DNA of 64,000 nucleotides from an uncultured Clostridia bacterium (GCA_947625245.1 CANQNO010000001.1:62001-126000), one strand, 5' to 3'; counted from the stretch's first letter, positions 44,167-53,101 are shown. Translations and numbers: made by a program. Notes: generated by a model not told the origin, from the sequence alone.

Positions 44167-44991
44167 TTATTTTTTATTGGAATTTTGCGATGCGGCAAAT
44201 ATATTAATAGCAATTTTTAATATTAACTTTATTATCTGCAACAGGTTGATGATAAAGTCGGTAATGTAAGTCAATAAATAAACTCTGAATACCTTTGCGA
44301 TTTTGTCATATTCGTCTTCGGTAAACAGCTGATAATTTTTCATTATTTCCAACGCTTCGGCGTTTGCCCTCTTTTCCACTTTTATAGTGTATATCGTAAG
44401 CACAAACGACGCAACAAAGTACGCTATGCCCAAAATCACGCAAACAAGCGTGCCCACACCCGAAAAGCTGCCGCCGGTCATAAAAAGAGTTATAAAGTCA
44501 ATAACAACACCCACAATAACCAGCGGAATAAACATAATCGGTCCAAAAACGGCGATCTGCTTCAACCGCCAATAGGATTTAACGCTTCCGCTCTTTTTGT
44601 CCTGAATTGCAATGCCCACCTTTTGCAGTGCAAGACCTACCGAAGTTATATTATCGCGCTTAAAAGTCGAGGCGCGCAGATAAATAATTTTCTTTTTAGG
44701 ATTATAATGGTTGCTATAAACCAGCGCGCGGAAAAACCCCGCCTTTTTCACCTCGATATCGCCATATCCCAGCTCGGCAAGCATATGTTTTGCCGCGGTT
44801 TCGCCCGTAAAGCCGGCAGCCGTGCTGCTTCTGTCGGTAATCCAATAATTAAAAAAGATAATAATCCTCAAAATTCCCGCCACAAGGGTAGCAACGCCAA
44901 GTAAAACAACAACCGCAAAAAAAGCAATAACAAGCGCGGTGGCAGCCGTTTCTGCGGCGGCGGATTGTGCAAGAAGAGCGCTAAAATTCAT
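44167..44991 (-). CDS. Catalytically dead membrane zinc-metallopeptidase homologue
   Basis: 274 residues. The layout is that of the membrane 'neutral zinc metallopeptidase' family (Zn_peptidase_2): N-terminal helix (~17-48), a GFTGETAAKHMLAELGYGDI domain, SNHYNPKKKIIYLRAS, then the place of the HEvGHAiQ active site, here ALQKVGIAIQ. Two more helices follow (about 150-170, 178-205), and near the end EKRANAEALEIMKNYQLFTE replaces the usual FNAS-type metal ligand region. Both zinc histidines and the catalytic Glu are gone, so it cannot be a protease of this type. Lone gene. Confidence 0.7.
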   Translation of the reverse strand: MNFSALLAQSAAAETAATALVIAFFAVVVLLGVATLVAGILRIIIFFNYWITDRSSTAAGFTGETAAKHMLAELGYGDIEVKKAGFFRALVYSNHYNPKKKIIYLRASTFKRDNITSVGLALQKVGIAIQDKKSGSVKSYWRLKQIAVFGPIMFIPLVIVGVVIDFITLFMTGGSFSGVGTLVCVILGIAYFVASFVLTIYTIKVEKRANAEALEIMKNYQLFTEDEYDKIAKVFRVYLLTYITDFIINLLQIIKLILKIAINIFAASQNSNKK

Positions 44992-45057
44992 ATTTCAAAC
45001 CTCCGTGCGCATATTATACCACACCCAACAGCATTTTGCAATAATAATCGGTCAAAA

Positions 45058-45098
45058 CGCCCGCCGCGCAAGTTGCGCGGCGGGCGTAAATTTTTTAT
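45058..45098 (+). terminator. Orphan plus-strand terminator
   Basis: CGCCCGCCGCGCAA-G-TTGCGCGGCGGGCG followed by TAAATTTTTT. It points to the right, but the gene to its left reads leftward, so no annotated transcript ends here. The core matches the hairpin at 63807. Confidence 0.6.
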
Positions 45099-45139
45099 CA
45101 AAAACTGTTCGAATAAACAAAAACAAGCAACAAAAAAAA

Positions 45140-45332
45140 TTCATTAATAATATGTATTAATGAACTTTCTTGCCTTATTTTATCATAATTGACAAAAAAA
45201 GTCAATATTTCGAAAGACTTTTTCAGGTTTTAAATTTATATTTTGTTTAAATTGTAACATAAATTATACAAAAATTCATTTTGAAGGGTTTTTAATATAA
45301 AAAAAACTTCATTAATACATATTTTTAATGAA
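45140..45332 (+). promoter_or_regulatory. Two related inverted repeats before the 45374 lipoprotein gene
   Basis: TTCATTAATA-ATATG-TATTAATGAA (45140-45164) and TTCATTAA-9-TTAATGAA (45308-45332), both flanked by A-rich sequence and followed by CTTT. They are 168 bases apart, so the pair could be operator sites. The A/T-rich sequence between contains TTGACA and weak -10 candidates. The 45000-45373 gap holds no gene. Confidence 0.55.
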
Positions 45333-45373
45333 CTTTTCCAAAAAATGGTAAAAAAAAGGAGGAAAAAATTCAC

Positions 45374-47527
45374 ATGAAAAAGAACAAAAAAATCACTTTC
45401 ATTGCACTGCTGATTTCACTCTGCGCGCTGGCTTCGGCGTTCGCCCTGGCGGCGTGCAACGGCGGGAAACAACCCGAAGAACCCCACGTCCACCAATACT
45501 CGGAGGAGTGGACGAGCGACGAAACTTACCACTGGCATAAGGCGATTTGCGAGCATACCGACCTCCGCACCGCGCCGGAAATGCACATTGACGACGATTT
45601 TGACGACATTTGCGACGTTTGCTTGCAACCGATAACCCACGAACACCGCTTCGACCAAACCAAATGGGAAGCGAACGAAAACGGCCACTATCACCCCTCG
45701 CTGTGCGGCCACCCCGATTCCGTGACCCTCGTTCCCCACGCTTTCGGCGGCGTAGAATTTGTTGCAACTTGTGAAAAAGATTATAATTTACAAATTTGCA
45801 CAGAGTGCCAATATCAAAAGATAGAAATTATCACAGATTACGGCGAAAACCCCAACCACGAAGCCCACATGAGCAGCGAAATTGCGGAAAAAAAGGCAAC
45901 CTGCGTGGAGGAGGGCGACATCGCGCACTATGAGTGCAACACCTGCGGCAAATATTTCGTAATGGAAAACGGCAACTATAAAGAAATAACCGAAGAACAA
46001 CTCCACGAGGGTCTTCCCGTTGATAAAGAAAACGGCCACGCTTACGATTTTACCCACGGCGAAATAACAAAAGCAGCCACCTGCACCACCGAAGGCACCG
46101 AAGAATTCCCCTGCCTCAACGGCTGCGGCAAAAAATTAACATACCCCGTCCCAAAACTTCCGCATGATTTTAGTGAAAGTAACAATTGCAAAAATTGCGG
46201 CATTGAAAAATTTTATCAAATTGTTGCTGTAAACGCTTTAGGAGAGATTGACGAAGCAGCCTCCCAAAACGTAAAGATCGGCGACGACAATGCCCGTTTG
46301 GTAATGGGCAGCTATCCCCAAAAGCAGGTCACCGACATCGATTTAACAAGTAAATTGAGCGAAGAGGCGGGCGACCCCGACCCCGACACAAACACTAAAT
46401 GGACCAAACGCGCCGATAACGAGCATTTATGGACTACCGACGTCACCGATACGGACGGCTCCAAATACCGCGGCGTATACTTTGACGAATATGATAAAGA
46501 CCACAGCAACGTAGCTGATTCTCTTTACAATATAAATAATATATATTGGTTTAAATACGAACCCATCCTCTGGCGTTTCTTAAAGCACGACCAAACGGTG
46601 CCCATGGGCGACCCCCCGTATTCGCACGAGACGGTATATACCTACGGCGTGGGTGCGCCCACCGAAGAGGACAATGCGTCTATCCCCAACCGCAATCCCG
46701 AATTTTATAGGTATGTGGACACACTCACAAACGACGTATATGCTTCTGCAAACTGGAAAGACATTTCAAGCGGGTCGACAACATTATATGACTATGTGCA
46801 TATAGGTACCTGGGCGCCCGAAAATTGCTACACGGTAGTTGCCGACAGCGTTTTGGACGGTGTAAAGTTTGCCTATGATTTTGAAGAGGGAGATTATGGA
46901 AGCGTAGATGGTGAAAAAAGCAAATATGTAGATAGATACACATTGCGCAAATATGACGAAAGTTATTTGCGGAAATTTATGAACAATGACTTTTACAACA
47001 CGGCTTTCAGCGAGGCGGAAAAGGCGGGAATTTTAAAGGCAAAAGTTGTAAATACCGACTTTTCCACCGAATCTCAGGGCAGTAGAGATATAATAACGGG
47101 TATGCCGAGAAACTACAACTGTTGCGACAATACCTATGATTATATTTTTGCTTTGAGCTATGAAGACGTTACAGAGGTGTACGAATTTAACAATATTACA
47201 ACCTTATGGAATGGGAACGGTTGTGGCTATCTTTCTAAATTAGATAGATGGCTCATGACAGAAACATTTTTCGGAAGCCCCGACTATGTCGCCTGTATGG
47301 GGGTATTGCGTAAAGGATACAGCTGGGGAACAGATAGTAAGAAAAATAGTTTACCCGGCGTAAAATGCGGTGTAACAGGTACCGATTGGTATGCGTCTTT
47401 TTGGTGGAGCCGTTCGCCGGACAGCCGAACGGCAGAAATATATGCGTGTTATTATGATGGCAATGCAGTTGTAACGCCATTAAATAGGATTTGCGGCGTT
47501 TTGCCCGCTATGTGGGTGAATCTATGA
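45374..47527 (+). CDS. Lipoprotein with Cys/His-rich modules and DUF6273 domain
   Basis: 717 residues. Lipoprotein signal peptide, lipobox before Cys28 (FALAAC). Residues ~35-280 hold repeated Cys/His modules of the zinc-ribbon-like surface type (ICDVCLQPI, TCVEEGDIAHYECNTCGKYF, TCTTEGTEEFPCLNGCGKKL, NCKNCGIEKF). The C-terminal ~400 residues match DUF6273: GSYPQKQ, YLRKFMNNDFYNTAF and the ending WWSRSPDSRTAEIYACYYDG, APAMW-like VLPAMWVNL. Attached to the outer face of the membrane; ligand unknown. AAGGAGG before the ATG. Confidence 0.75.
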   Translation: MKKNKKITFIALLISLCALASAFALAACNGGKQPEEPHVHQYSEEWTSDETYHWHKAICEHTDLRTAPEMHIDDDFDDICDVCLQPITHEHRFDQTKWEANENGHYHPSLCGHPDSVTLVPHAFGGVEFVATCEKDYNLQICTECQYQKIEIITDYGENPNHEAHMSSEIAEKKATCVEEGDIAHYECNTCGKYFVMENGNYKEITEEQLHEGLPVDKENGHAYDFTHGEITKAATCTTEGTEEFPCLNGCGKKLTYPVPKLPHDFSESNNCKNCGIEKFYQIVAVNALGEIDEAASQNVKIGDDNARLVMGSYPQKQVTDIDLTSKLSEEAGDPDPDTNTKWTKRADNEHLWTTDVTDTDGSKYRGVYFDEYDKDHSNVADSLYNINNIYWFKYEPILWRFLKHDQTVPMGDPPYSHETVYTYGVGAPTEEDNASIPNRNPEFYRYVDTLTNDVYASANWKDISSGSTTLYDYVHIGTWAPENCYTVVADSVLDGVKFAYDFEEGDYGSVDGEKSKYVDRYTLRKYDESYLRKFMNNDFYNTAFSEAEKAGILKAKVVNTDFSTESQGSRDIITGMPRNYNCCDNTYDYIFALSYEDVTEVYEFNNITTLWNGNGCGYLSKLDRWLMTETFFGSPDYVACMGVLRKGYSWGTDSKKNSLPGVKCGVTGTDWYASFWWSRSPDSRTAEIYACYYDGNAVVTPLNRICGVLPAMWVNL

Positions 47528-47607
47528 AGGACCAAATTTTTAAATCAAGGCAGTGCTCGGATGTGAATCCGCAGTATAAAAATATTTCCCAAAGGAGGTT
47601 TGTTATT

Positions 47608-49905
47608 ATGGGAAAGACAAAAAACACCATTTTTACTTGCTTGTCCATAACTATGGCAAGCGCCTTGGCAGCGGCTTTATGCGCTGTTGGAACTACGGCT
47701 TCTGCCGCTACAGCTCAAGAGACATTATCTCCCGGCGAAAATGTGCTGGTAGAAGCCTCTGTGGCTGCACCTGCAGAAATTGCTCTACAGAATACAACAA
47801 CTTATAACTATTTACTTGCTGTAGAGCCTTGGACACCTGATGTGTCCGAAGCTTTGCCGTTTGAAGTTTCAGTAGACGGCGGAGCTGCAACTGAACTTGT
47901 ACCAAACTCCTATATGTTTGGCGCATACACTGCAGAGCTTGCTCTTACAGAAGACTCTAAAAATCTTACTATTACCACGACTTCTGAAGAGACTATAGAG
48001 CTCAGTGTAACTCTTTACGCTCCCGTTGAAACCACGGCTTTGCCCGAAGATGCGGACAATCCTGCGGTTTTGGAGCGTTGGGTAGATTATACCTTTAACT
48101 ATAAGCATACTGGCGATGACGGCTATTATGCGATGCATTGGGTAACCAACACTACCGGCGCCGAGTTCAACATTATGGTAAAGGACAGAGCCGAATATGA
48201 AATGGGCACAACCGTACAGGAAGAAACGTACCCCCTGTATTTCGTAAAAAACAAGACCTATTATTTCACGGTAACCTTTACGGGTGTTGAAAACTCACAA
48301 ATCAATGAAGCAGATATATATTTCAGCTTTGACACATGGACGGCTGCTAATATTGAAATCAATCAGAGTGTATATGCACCCATAACTCCCGAAACTGAAG
48401 GTGTTGAATACAAGGTAATACCTTTCGGCGATACTATAGTTAAGCCTGATACATATCTGTTAAGGCTGAATACCGAACCGGTTTACCCCGAAGGCACGGT
48501 TATAACCGCGCATATAGTGAACGCGGCTGGTGCCGTTATTGACACGGCAACTTCCGATACAAACAGCTTGTTCGAAGTTACCCTCACCGAAGCGGCTACA
48601 GGCGTTTACTTCACTTCTACATATTCCGAAAGATTTGTAGGTGCGGTTGTTGCAGATATCACGCCTTCTCAAACGGTTGAATTTATAGTAGGCGAGGAAG
48701 CTGAAGTTACGTTAAAAGCTAACGAGGCGCTTGTATGTTTACTTATGAACGTTCCCGCTACCGGCACCTACAATATTGTTTTGACAGATTTGCCTACTCC
48801 AAGCCCCGTACGCGTATATGACGCATACGATACAATAGTGCCTGCGGGCGAAACGAGCGGCACCTTTGCGGTTGTTATGGAATATCCCAATGAATACGGA
48901 TATCCCGGCGAGACCACAAAGGACGCTGCGATTACGTTCCAAAACAATTCTGCAGAGAAAATTACTTTCTATGCTACAATTACTAAGAACACCGATAATT
49001 TCGACGTTGAATTAGGAAAGGCAACAACATTGTCGGCTCCGGCTCATAGCAGTGTTGTCTATTATGTGCCCGGAATAACCGGCGAAGATTATCTTGCAGA
49101 GTTTGCAAAATCTGGAGATGCAGCAGACGGTAATGCAATCGTTTACGATTATTTCAACAGATACGAGCCCCTCGTATTTGCCAATAAACCTCAAGCTATT
49201 TACTCTTTCGGCAACATAACGTTGGAAGAGGGCAGAACATTGACTTATGCCTTTGTTGTGGTAAATAACAGCGACACGGACAATGAGTTTACCTTTACCT
49301 TTACCAAGGTAAATACCATACTCGTCGGCGAAGATGCCGTAAATAATATTACGGTTAACGGCACAACTTCGGCTGACTATTATATCGGCGGAATCACCAC
49401 GGGCAGGTATCTTATAAGGCTCAACGTTTTGACTTACAATGCAGACTTTACGGTAACTTATAACGACCAAGTTGTTGTTTCCAGCGGAAAGCTCAACGGC
49501 TATTTAGTTGTTAACTCGTTCCCGGGTCAGGTTGAAGCAATTGCAAGACTCACGGTTACCAATAACGGCGCACAGCCTGTAGAGTTCAATGCAACGGTTA
49601 CGCAGGCGGTTGACGGAACTATGGTTCTCGGCAGGGCGCAGACCGTAACGTTGGGCAACGACGATACAAGCGAAACTTACAATATCGCGCTCGCGGCGGA
49701 AGTTTCGTATACTGCAAAGATAGAGGGCACAATTCCCGAAGATGTTACCGTTTATGCAATTGTAAACGGTACCTATGTAGAATTTGTGGAAGGTACTGCA
49801 AACATATTGCTCGATATGGATGCAAGCTCTATCGAATTCACATATTTCTATGATGGCACCATTAACTTTACGTTCACGGTTACAATAACCGAAAGTGCCA
49901 CGTAA
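47608..49905 (+). CDS. Large secreted beta-rich protein, unknown
   Basis: 765 residues. Signal peptide (TIFTCLSITMASALAAALCA) with cleavage probably after TTASA. The rest is rich in Thr, Val, Tyr and Glu, with beta-strand patterns and recurring pieces of the form F-T-F-T-x-T-x-N and T-Y-N-I, suggesting about seven similar beta domains; no LPXTG or membrane tail. The frame is open upstream to 47491, overlapping the previous gene, but AAAGGAGG at 47594 fits the ATG at 47608. No terminator separates it from the lipoprotein gene, so the two may be co-transcribed. Confidence 0.7.
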   Translation: MGKTKNTIFTCLSITMASALAAALCAVGTTASAATAQETLSPGENVLVEASVAAPAEIALQNTTTYNYLLAVEPWTPDVSEALPFEVSVDGGAATELVPNSYMFGAYTAELALTEDSKNLTITTTSEETIELSVTLYAPVETTALPEDADNPAVLERWVDYTFNYKHTGDDGYYAMHWVTNTTGAEFNIMVKDRAEYEMGTTVQEETYPLYFVKNKTYYFTVTFTGVENSQINEADIYFSFDTWTAANIEINQSVYAPITPETEGVEYKVIPFGDTIVKPDTYLLRLNTEPVYPEGTVITAHIVNAAGAVIDTATSDTNSLFEVTLTEAATGVYFTSTYSERFVGAVVADITPSQTVEFIVGEEAEVTLKANEALVCLLMNVPATGTYNIVLTDLPTPSPVRVYDAYDTIVPAGETSGTFAVVMEYPNEYGYPGETTKDAAITFQNNSAEKITFYATITKNTDNFDVELGKATTLSAPAHSSVVYYVPGITGEDYLAEFAKSGDAADGNAIVYDYFNRYEPLVFANKPQAIYSFGNITLEEGRTLTYAFVVVNNSDTDNEFTFTFTKVNTILVGEDAVNNITVNGTTSADYYIGGITTGRYLIRLNVLTYNADFTVTYNDQVVVSSGKLNGYLVVNSFPGQVEAIARLTVTNNGAQPVEFNATVTQAVDGTMVLGRAQTVTLGNDDTSETYNIALAAEVSYTAKIEGTIPEDVTVYAIVNGTYVEFVEGTANILLDMDASSIEFTYFYDGTINFTFTVTITESAT

Positions 49906-49918
49906 TAGAAATATTTTC

Positions 49919-49950
49919 CCTGCGGTTCACCCGTAGGTGAACCGCAGGAT
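49919..49950 (+). terminator. Hairpin after the secreted protein gene
   Basis: CCTGCGGTTCACC-CGTA-GGTGAACCGCAGG, a perfect stem but without a T-run. Further inverted repeats follow: TTAAAAGATC...GATCTTTTAA (49994-50027) and ATCGCC...GGCGAT (50030-50060). Confidence 0.55.
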
Positions 49951-50144
49951 TAAATAGTACTAAATACTGCGGTGGATCTCCGAGTACTGCGTCTTAAAAG
50001 ATCCCACAAGTATTTATGATCTTTTAAAAATAATCGCCTACTAATATTTCTTTTGGCGATATTGTAGTAATGGCACATAAAAATGTATATTACATTAGTA
50101 TATATATGTTGTAAATATTAAAAAATTTTTAAAGGAGGTAAATA

Positions 50145-51824
50145 GTGAAAGGTATAAGAACGGTACTGAGTATGGGGATGGCTTTTGTTGTTTCTGCCGC
50201 AGCCCTTGCTTTTGCGGGCTGCAGTAAAAAAGAAGAAGAGCTTTCTTATACTCGGGCAGCCTACCAAAAATACCTTGCCTATGCCGAAGCTATTGGTGAT
50301 GAGCCTCAGTCGTACGAAGATTGGCTTGCAGATTTAAAAGGCGAAAAGGGCGACAAAGGCGAAGACGGAGCACCGGGTAAAGACGGAGCACCGGGCGAAG
50401 ACGGCGCACCTGGCAAAGACGGCGAAGACGGCACAATTTGGTATACGGGTTTGGCTGCCGATCGCGAAAGCAATACCAAAGCCCGTCCCGGCGACTTCTA
50501 TTTGGAAACCGACACCTTTGATTTTTATTTAAAAACCGAAGATAGCTGGAACAAATTAGGCAGTCTTCAAGGTCAGGCTGGAAATCATATCTATTCTGGT
50601 TCCGGTAACCCCGGTACATATCCTGACGCCGTAGAAGGTGATATTTATATAAACTTTTCCACCGGCGACGTTTATGTACATAACGGTACTGCCTTCATAA
50701 AGAATAGTAACTATAATATTAAAGGTCCGCCCGGTAATCCGGGTACAAACGGTACAAACGGCGCCGCCTGGTTTACTTCGGAAGGTAGTCCTGCTACTGC
50801 CGGAATAGCCGGTGTTGACGGCGACTTCTGTCTGGATACAAAAAATGGCGCTATCTATCAAAAGAAAGCGGGAACATGGCAGTTGATTTGCGTACTTCAG
50901 TCCGCAGGCAGTTCCGTCGCAGGGGAGGAGTTGTCGCCTATACTTGAGGGCACAACAGCCGAGGTACCCGACAGTGGCGAAGGCTGGTATAAGGTGCTTT
51001 TAAAGACGGGCGAAGCTGCATTGACCGAAGACCAGATTAAAAGTCTTAGGGTTAAAATTACATATTGTACAGGTACTACTATGCCAGCCTATTGTAATAG
51101 CCGTTTTGAGTTGAGCGCCGAAAGCACAGAGAATAATAATATCTATTTTGCGGTAGTTCCTAAACTATTTTTTATGGATAAAACTACGCAAGTAGATATG
51201 GATCCTAATAAAGAGAAAAAGGTTGAAATTACTGGCGTAACAGGCGATATCAAAGGTAAGATCGAAATAAAAAAGTGGGAACCCGCTACCGTATCCTCTT
51301 TTGGGCAAGAGTTTGACTTCTTCTATGTGCCAAATGGTGCCGCCAGAAGCAACAAATTATATCCTAAATTTGTAGAGGTTTATGCTGAAAAATATGGTGA
51401 TACTTCAATTTTGGCTACTAATACAACAGCTGGTTGCCACGGCTCCGCTTTCTTCTTTGATCAATCCCTGTATCCGGAAATTTCGGGTGCGAAACTGAAA
51501 TTGGAATACGGCGCAGACGCATTTAGCAACGTCAATAAATTTCCTAAATTTAGTGGTGGTGTCGCAAAGTATGATGTATTTGCGTGGGTTGGTAGCAAAA
51601 ATGACCAGCATAACTATGACCGTGTGCATGATAGTTGGGAATTTTTGGCTACGGATGGCTTCACTTATTTAACTATTGACGATCCCCAAAGCAACTCTGA
51701 CAAATACTTCTTTGAATTATGCAACACGCTTTCAGGTAGTAATAAAGGCGTGTTTCTAGACTATGATAGCACTACATTAGGTTGCGTTGTTCCGCTTAAA
51801 CTTAAAGTCACAAAAGCTGAATAA
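50145..51824 (+). CDS. Collagen-like lipoprotein
   Basis: 559 residues. Signal peptide with lipobox AFAGC (Cys26). After a short helical stalk comes a run of about ten Gly-X-Y triplets (GEKGDKGEDGAPGKDGAPGE and onward, 50338-50434), a small module with W-Y-T-G...G-D-F-Y-L...W, a second copy of it, a second short GPPGNPGTNGTNG run and a third copy ending near 50895. The C-terminal ~300 residues form an unassigned beta-rich domain. GTG start with AAAGGAGG. Probably a trimeric surface adhesin or spacer, inferred from the collagen repeat. Confidence 0.75.
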   Translation: MKGIRTVLSMGMAFVVSAAALAFAGCSKKEEELSYTRAAYQKYLAYAEAIGDEPQSYEDWLADLKGEKGDKGEDGAPGKDGAPGEDGAPGKDGEDGTIWYTGLAADRESNTKARPGDFYLETDTFDFYLKTEDSWNKLGSLQGQAGNHIYSGSGNPGTYPDAVEGDIYINFSTGDVYVHNGTAFIKNSNYNIKGPPGNPGTNGTNGAAWFTSEGSPATAGIAGVDGDFCLDTKNGAIYQKKAGTWQLICVLQSAGSSVAGEELSPILEGTTAEVPDSGEGWYKVLLKTGEAALTEDQIKSLRVKITYCTGTTMPAYCNSRFELSAESTENNNIYFAVVPKLFFMDKTTQVDMDPNKEKKVEITGVTGDIKGKIEIKKWEPATVSSFGQEFDFFYVPNGAARSNKLYPKFVEVYAEKYGDTSILATNTTAGCHGSAFFFDQSLYPEISGAKLKLEYGADAFSNVNKFPKFSGGVAKYDVFAWVGSKNDQHNYDRVHDSWEFLATDGFTYLTIDDPQSNSDKYFFELCNTLSGSNKGVFLDYDSTTLGCVVPLKLKVTKAE

Positions 51825-51880
51825 CTTTTGTGTGTATTACTCCTGATTTTTATGTTGCCGTTTTGGTGACGTAAAAATGC

Positions 51881-51924
51881 GCGGGGGCGGTTTCTTCCGT
51901 CCGCCCCCGTTGCAAATTTTTTGC
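51881..51924 (+). terminator. Terminator of the collagen-like lipoprotein gene
   Basis: CGGGGGCGG / CCGCCCCCG around a 10-base loop, then TTGCAAATTTTTT. Confidence 0.75.
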
Positions 51925-52035
51925 TTTATCGCCGTTTTGTTTATCAATCCGGCGTTCGGGCGTTTTTTCCTTCATTTTTATCTGAATTATTTTTTTTCAT
52001 TTCTTATCTAAAAACTTAATAAATCTTAATAAAAC

Positions 52036-52133
52036 TTAACACTAACTTAATTTTTACAACTGAATAGTTAACACTAACTTTTTACAATTTAATATTTTAG
52101 TTAACACTAACCGACATTTTTACATCTGAATAG
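52036..52133. repeat. Three direct repeats of 32-33 bases
   Basis: Units start at 52036, 52068 and 52101. Each begins TTAACACTAAC, has TTTTTACA in the middle and ends TGAATAG or a variant (ATTTTAG). A/T-rich gap without a gene; the rest of 51925-52155 shows nothing else. Confidence 0.8.
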
Positions 52134-52155
52134 CTTTGGAAAATTAAACGCCCAC

Positions 52156-52192
52156 CCGCCGCGCGGCATAAAGCCGCGCGGCGGTGTTTTTG
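52156..52192 (+). terminator. GC-rich hairpin with T-run
   Basis: CCGCCGCGCGGC / GCCGCGCGGCGG, then TGTTTTTGTGTTT. No plus-strand gene ends nearby other than the lipoprotein 330 bases upstream. Confidence 0.65.
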
Positions 52193-52203
52193 TGTTTAAA
52201 CCC

Positions 52204-52232
52204 TTGCCCCCGCCGCGGTGTTGTGGTATTAT
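52204..52232 (+). promoter_or_regulatory. Promoter of the NUDIX-YraN gene
   Basis: TTGCCC-N17-TATTAT, 21 bases before the ATG at 52254. Confidence 0.5.
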
Positions 52233-52253
52233 ATTGCAAAGGGGGCGGGGGAT

Positions 52254-53006
52254 ATGGCTGCAAGGCGTGTGCGCAAAACTTTGGAAGTGGTTGCGGCGGT
52301 GATTTTTGACGGCGGCAAGTTTTTGATTTGCCAGCGACCCGCCGACAAAGCCCGCGGGCTGTTGTGGGAGTTTGCGGGCGGCAAGGTGGAACCGGGCGAA
52401 GGCAAGGAAGAGGCGCTTGTTCGGGAATGCCGCGAGGAGCTGGGCGTTACTTTAAAGGGGCTTAAACCTTTTGCGGAGGTTGTGCACAGGTATCCGGACG
52501 TAGTGATACGGCTTACGGCTTTTACGGCGGAAATAGGTTTGGGCGAGCCGCAACTTTTTGAACACGCGGCAATGAAGTGGATTTATCCGTCGGAGGCGAG
52601 GGAGTATAATTTTTGCGCCGCGGACGTGGTTGTTGCGAAAAAGATTTGCGACATGTATTTAAGGAGCGGCAAGCACAACAAAAAGTTGGGCAAGAAAGGC
52701 GAAAAGGCGGCTGCGAAATACCTTAAACGCAAGGGCTGCAAAATTTTGTGCAGGAACCTTAAAACTCCTTTTGCGGAAGTGGACATTGTGGCAAAGACGG
52801 GCGATGTGTTGATATTTTGTGAAGTTAAAACCCGCACGAGCGCTTTTTACGGCGCACCGTCCGAAGCCGTCGGCGCCCGCAGAACCGCCCGTTACAGGCG
52901 CGCCGCGGAATACTATTTGCAGAACCTCAAAGAGGAATACACCCTGCGCTTTGACGTGATTGAAATCCTCGGCGGTGAAATAAACCACATAGAAAACGCC
53001 TTTTAA
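52254..53006 (+). CDS. NUDIX hydrolase (MutT-type) fused to YraN/UPF0102 nuclease-fold domain
   Basis: 250 residues, two domains. Residues ~8-130: NUDIX fold with a full Nudix box (GGKVEPGEGKEEALVRECRE then ELGV), in the arrangement of MutT/CtfA-type 8-oxo-dGTP or CTP pyrophosphohydrolases (AAVIFDGGKFLICQRP). Residues ~140-250: YraN, a PD-(D/E)XK-like fold with GEKAAAKYLKRKGCKILCRN, AEVDIVAKTGDVLIFCEVKT (D and E-x-K catalytic pattern) and AVGARRTARYRRAAEYYL. The two are separate genes in most bacteria. The ATG at 52254 follows GGGGGCGGGGG; an in-frame TTG at 52218 is less likely. Confidence 0.85.
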   Translation: MAARRVRKTLEVVAAVIFDGGKFLICQRPADKARGLLWEFAGGKVEPGEGKEEALVRECREELGVTLKGLKPFAEVVHRYPDVVIRLTAFTAEIGLGEPQLFEHAAMKWIYPSEAREYNFCAADVVVAKKICDMYLRSGKHNKKLGKKGEKAAAKYLKRKGCKILCRNLKTPFAEVDIVAKTGDVLIFCEVKTRTSAFYGAPSEAVGARRTARYRRAAEYYLQNLKEEYTLRFDVIEILGGEINHIENAF

Positions 53007-53020
53007 GCGTTTGAAATTCT

Positions 53021-53046
53021 CCCCGCGCGGCGGGGATTTTTTTATT
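53021..53046 (+). terminator. Terminator of the NUDIX-YraN gene
   Basis: CCCCGC-GCG-GCGGGG, then ATTTTTTTATT. Confidence 0.8.
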
Positions 53047-53055
53047 CCGAAACAC

Positions 53056-53084
53056 TTGACAAATACCCCGTGGGGGTATACAAT
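53056..53084 (+). promoter_or_regulatory. csoR-copA promoter with CsoR operator in the spacer
   Basis: TTGACA-N17-TACAAT. The spacer contains ATACCCC-GTG-GGGGTAT (53063-53079), the palindrome recognised by CsoR-type copper repressors, so repressor and RNA polymerase would compete directly. Confidence 0.88.
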
Positions 53085-53101
53085 GAATTTAAGGTGAAAT
53101 T

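Noticed and set aside
47491..47607. Upstream extension of the secreted protein gene into the DUF6273 gene
   Set aside because: The signal peptide and AAAGGAGG both place the start at 47608.
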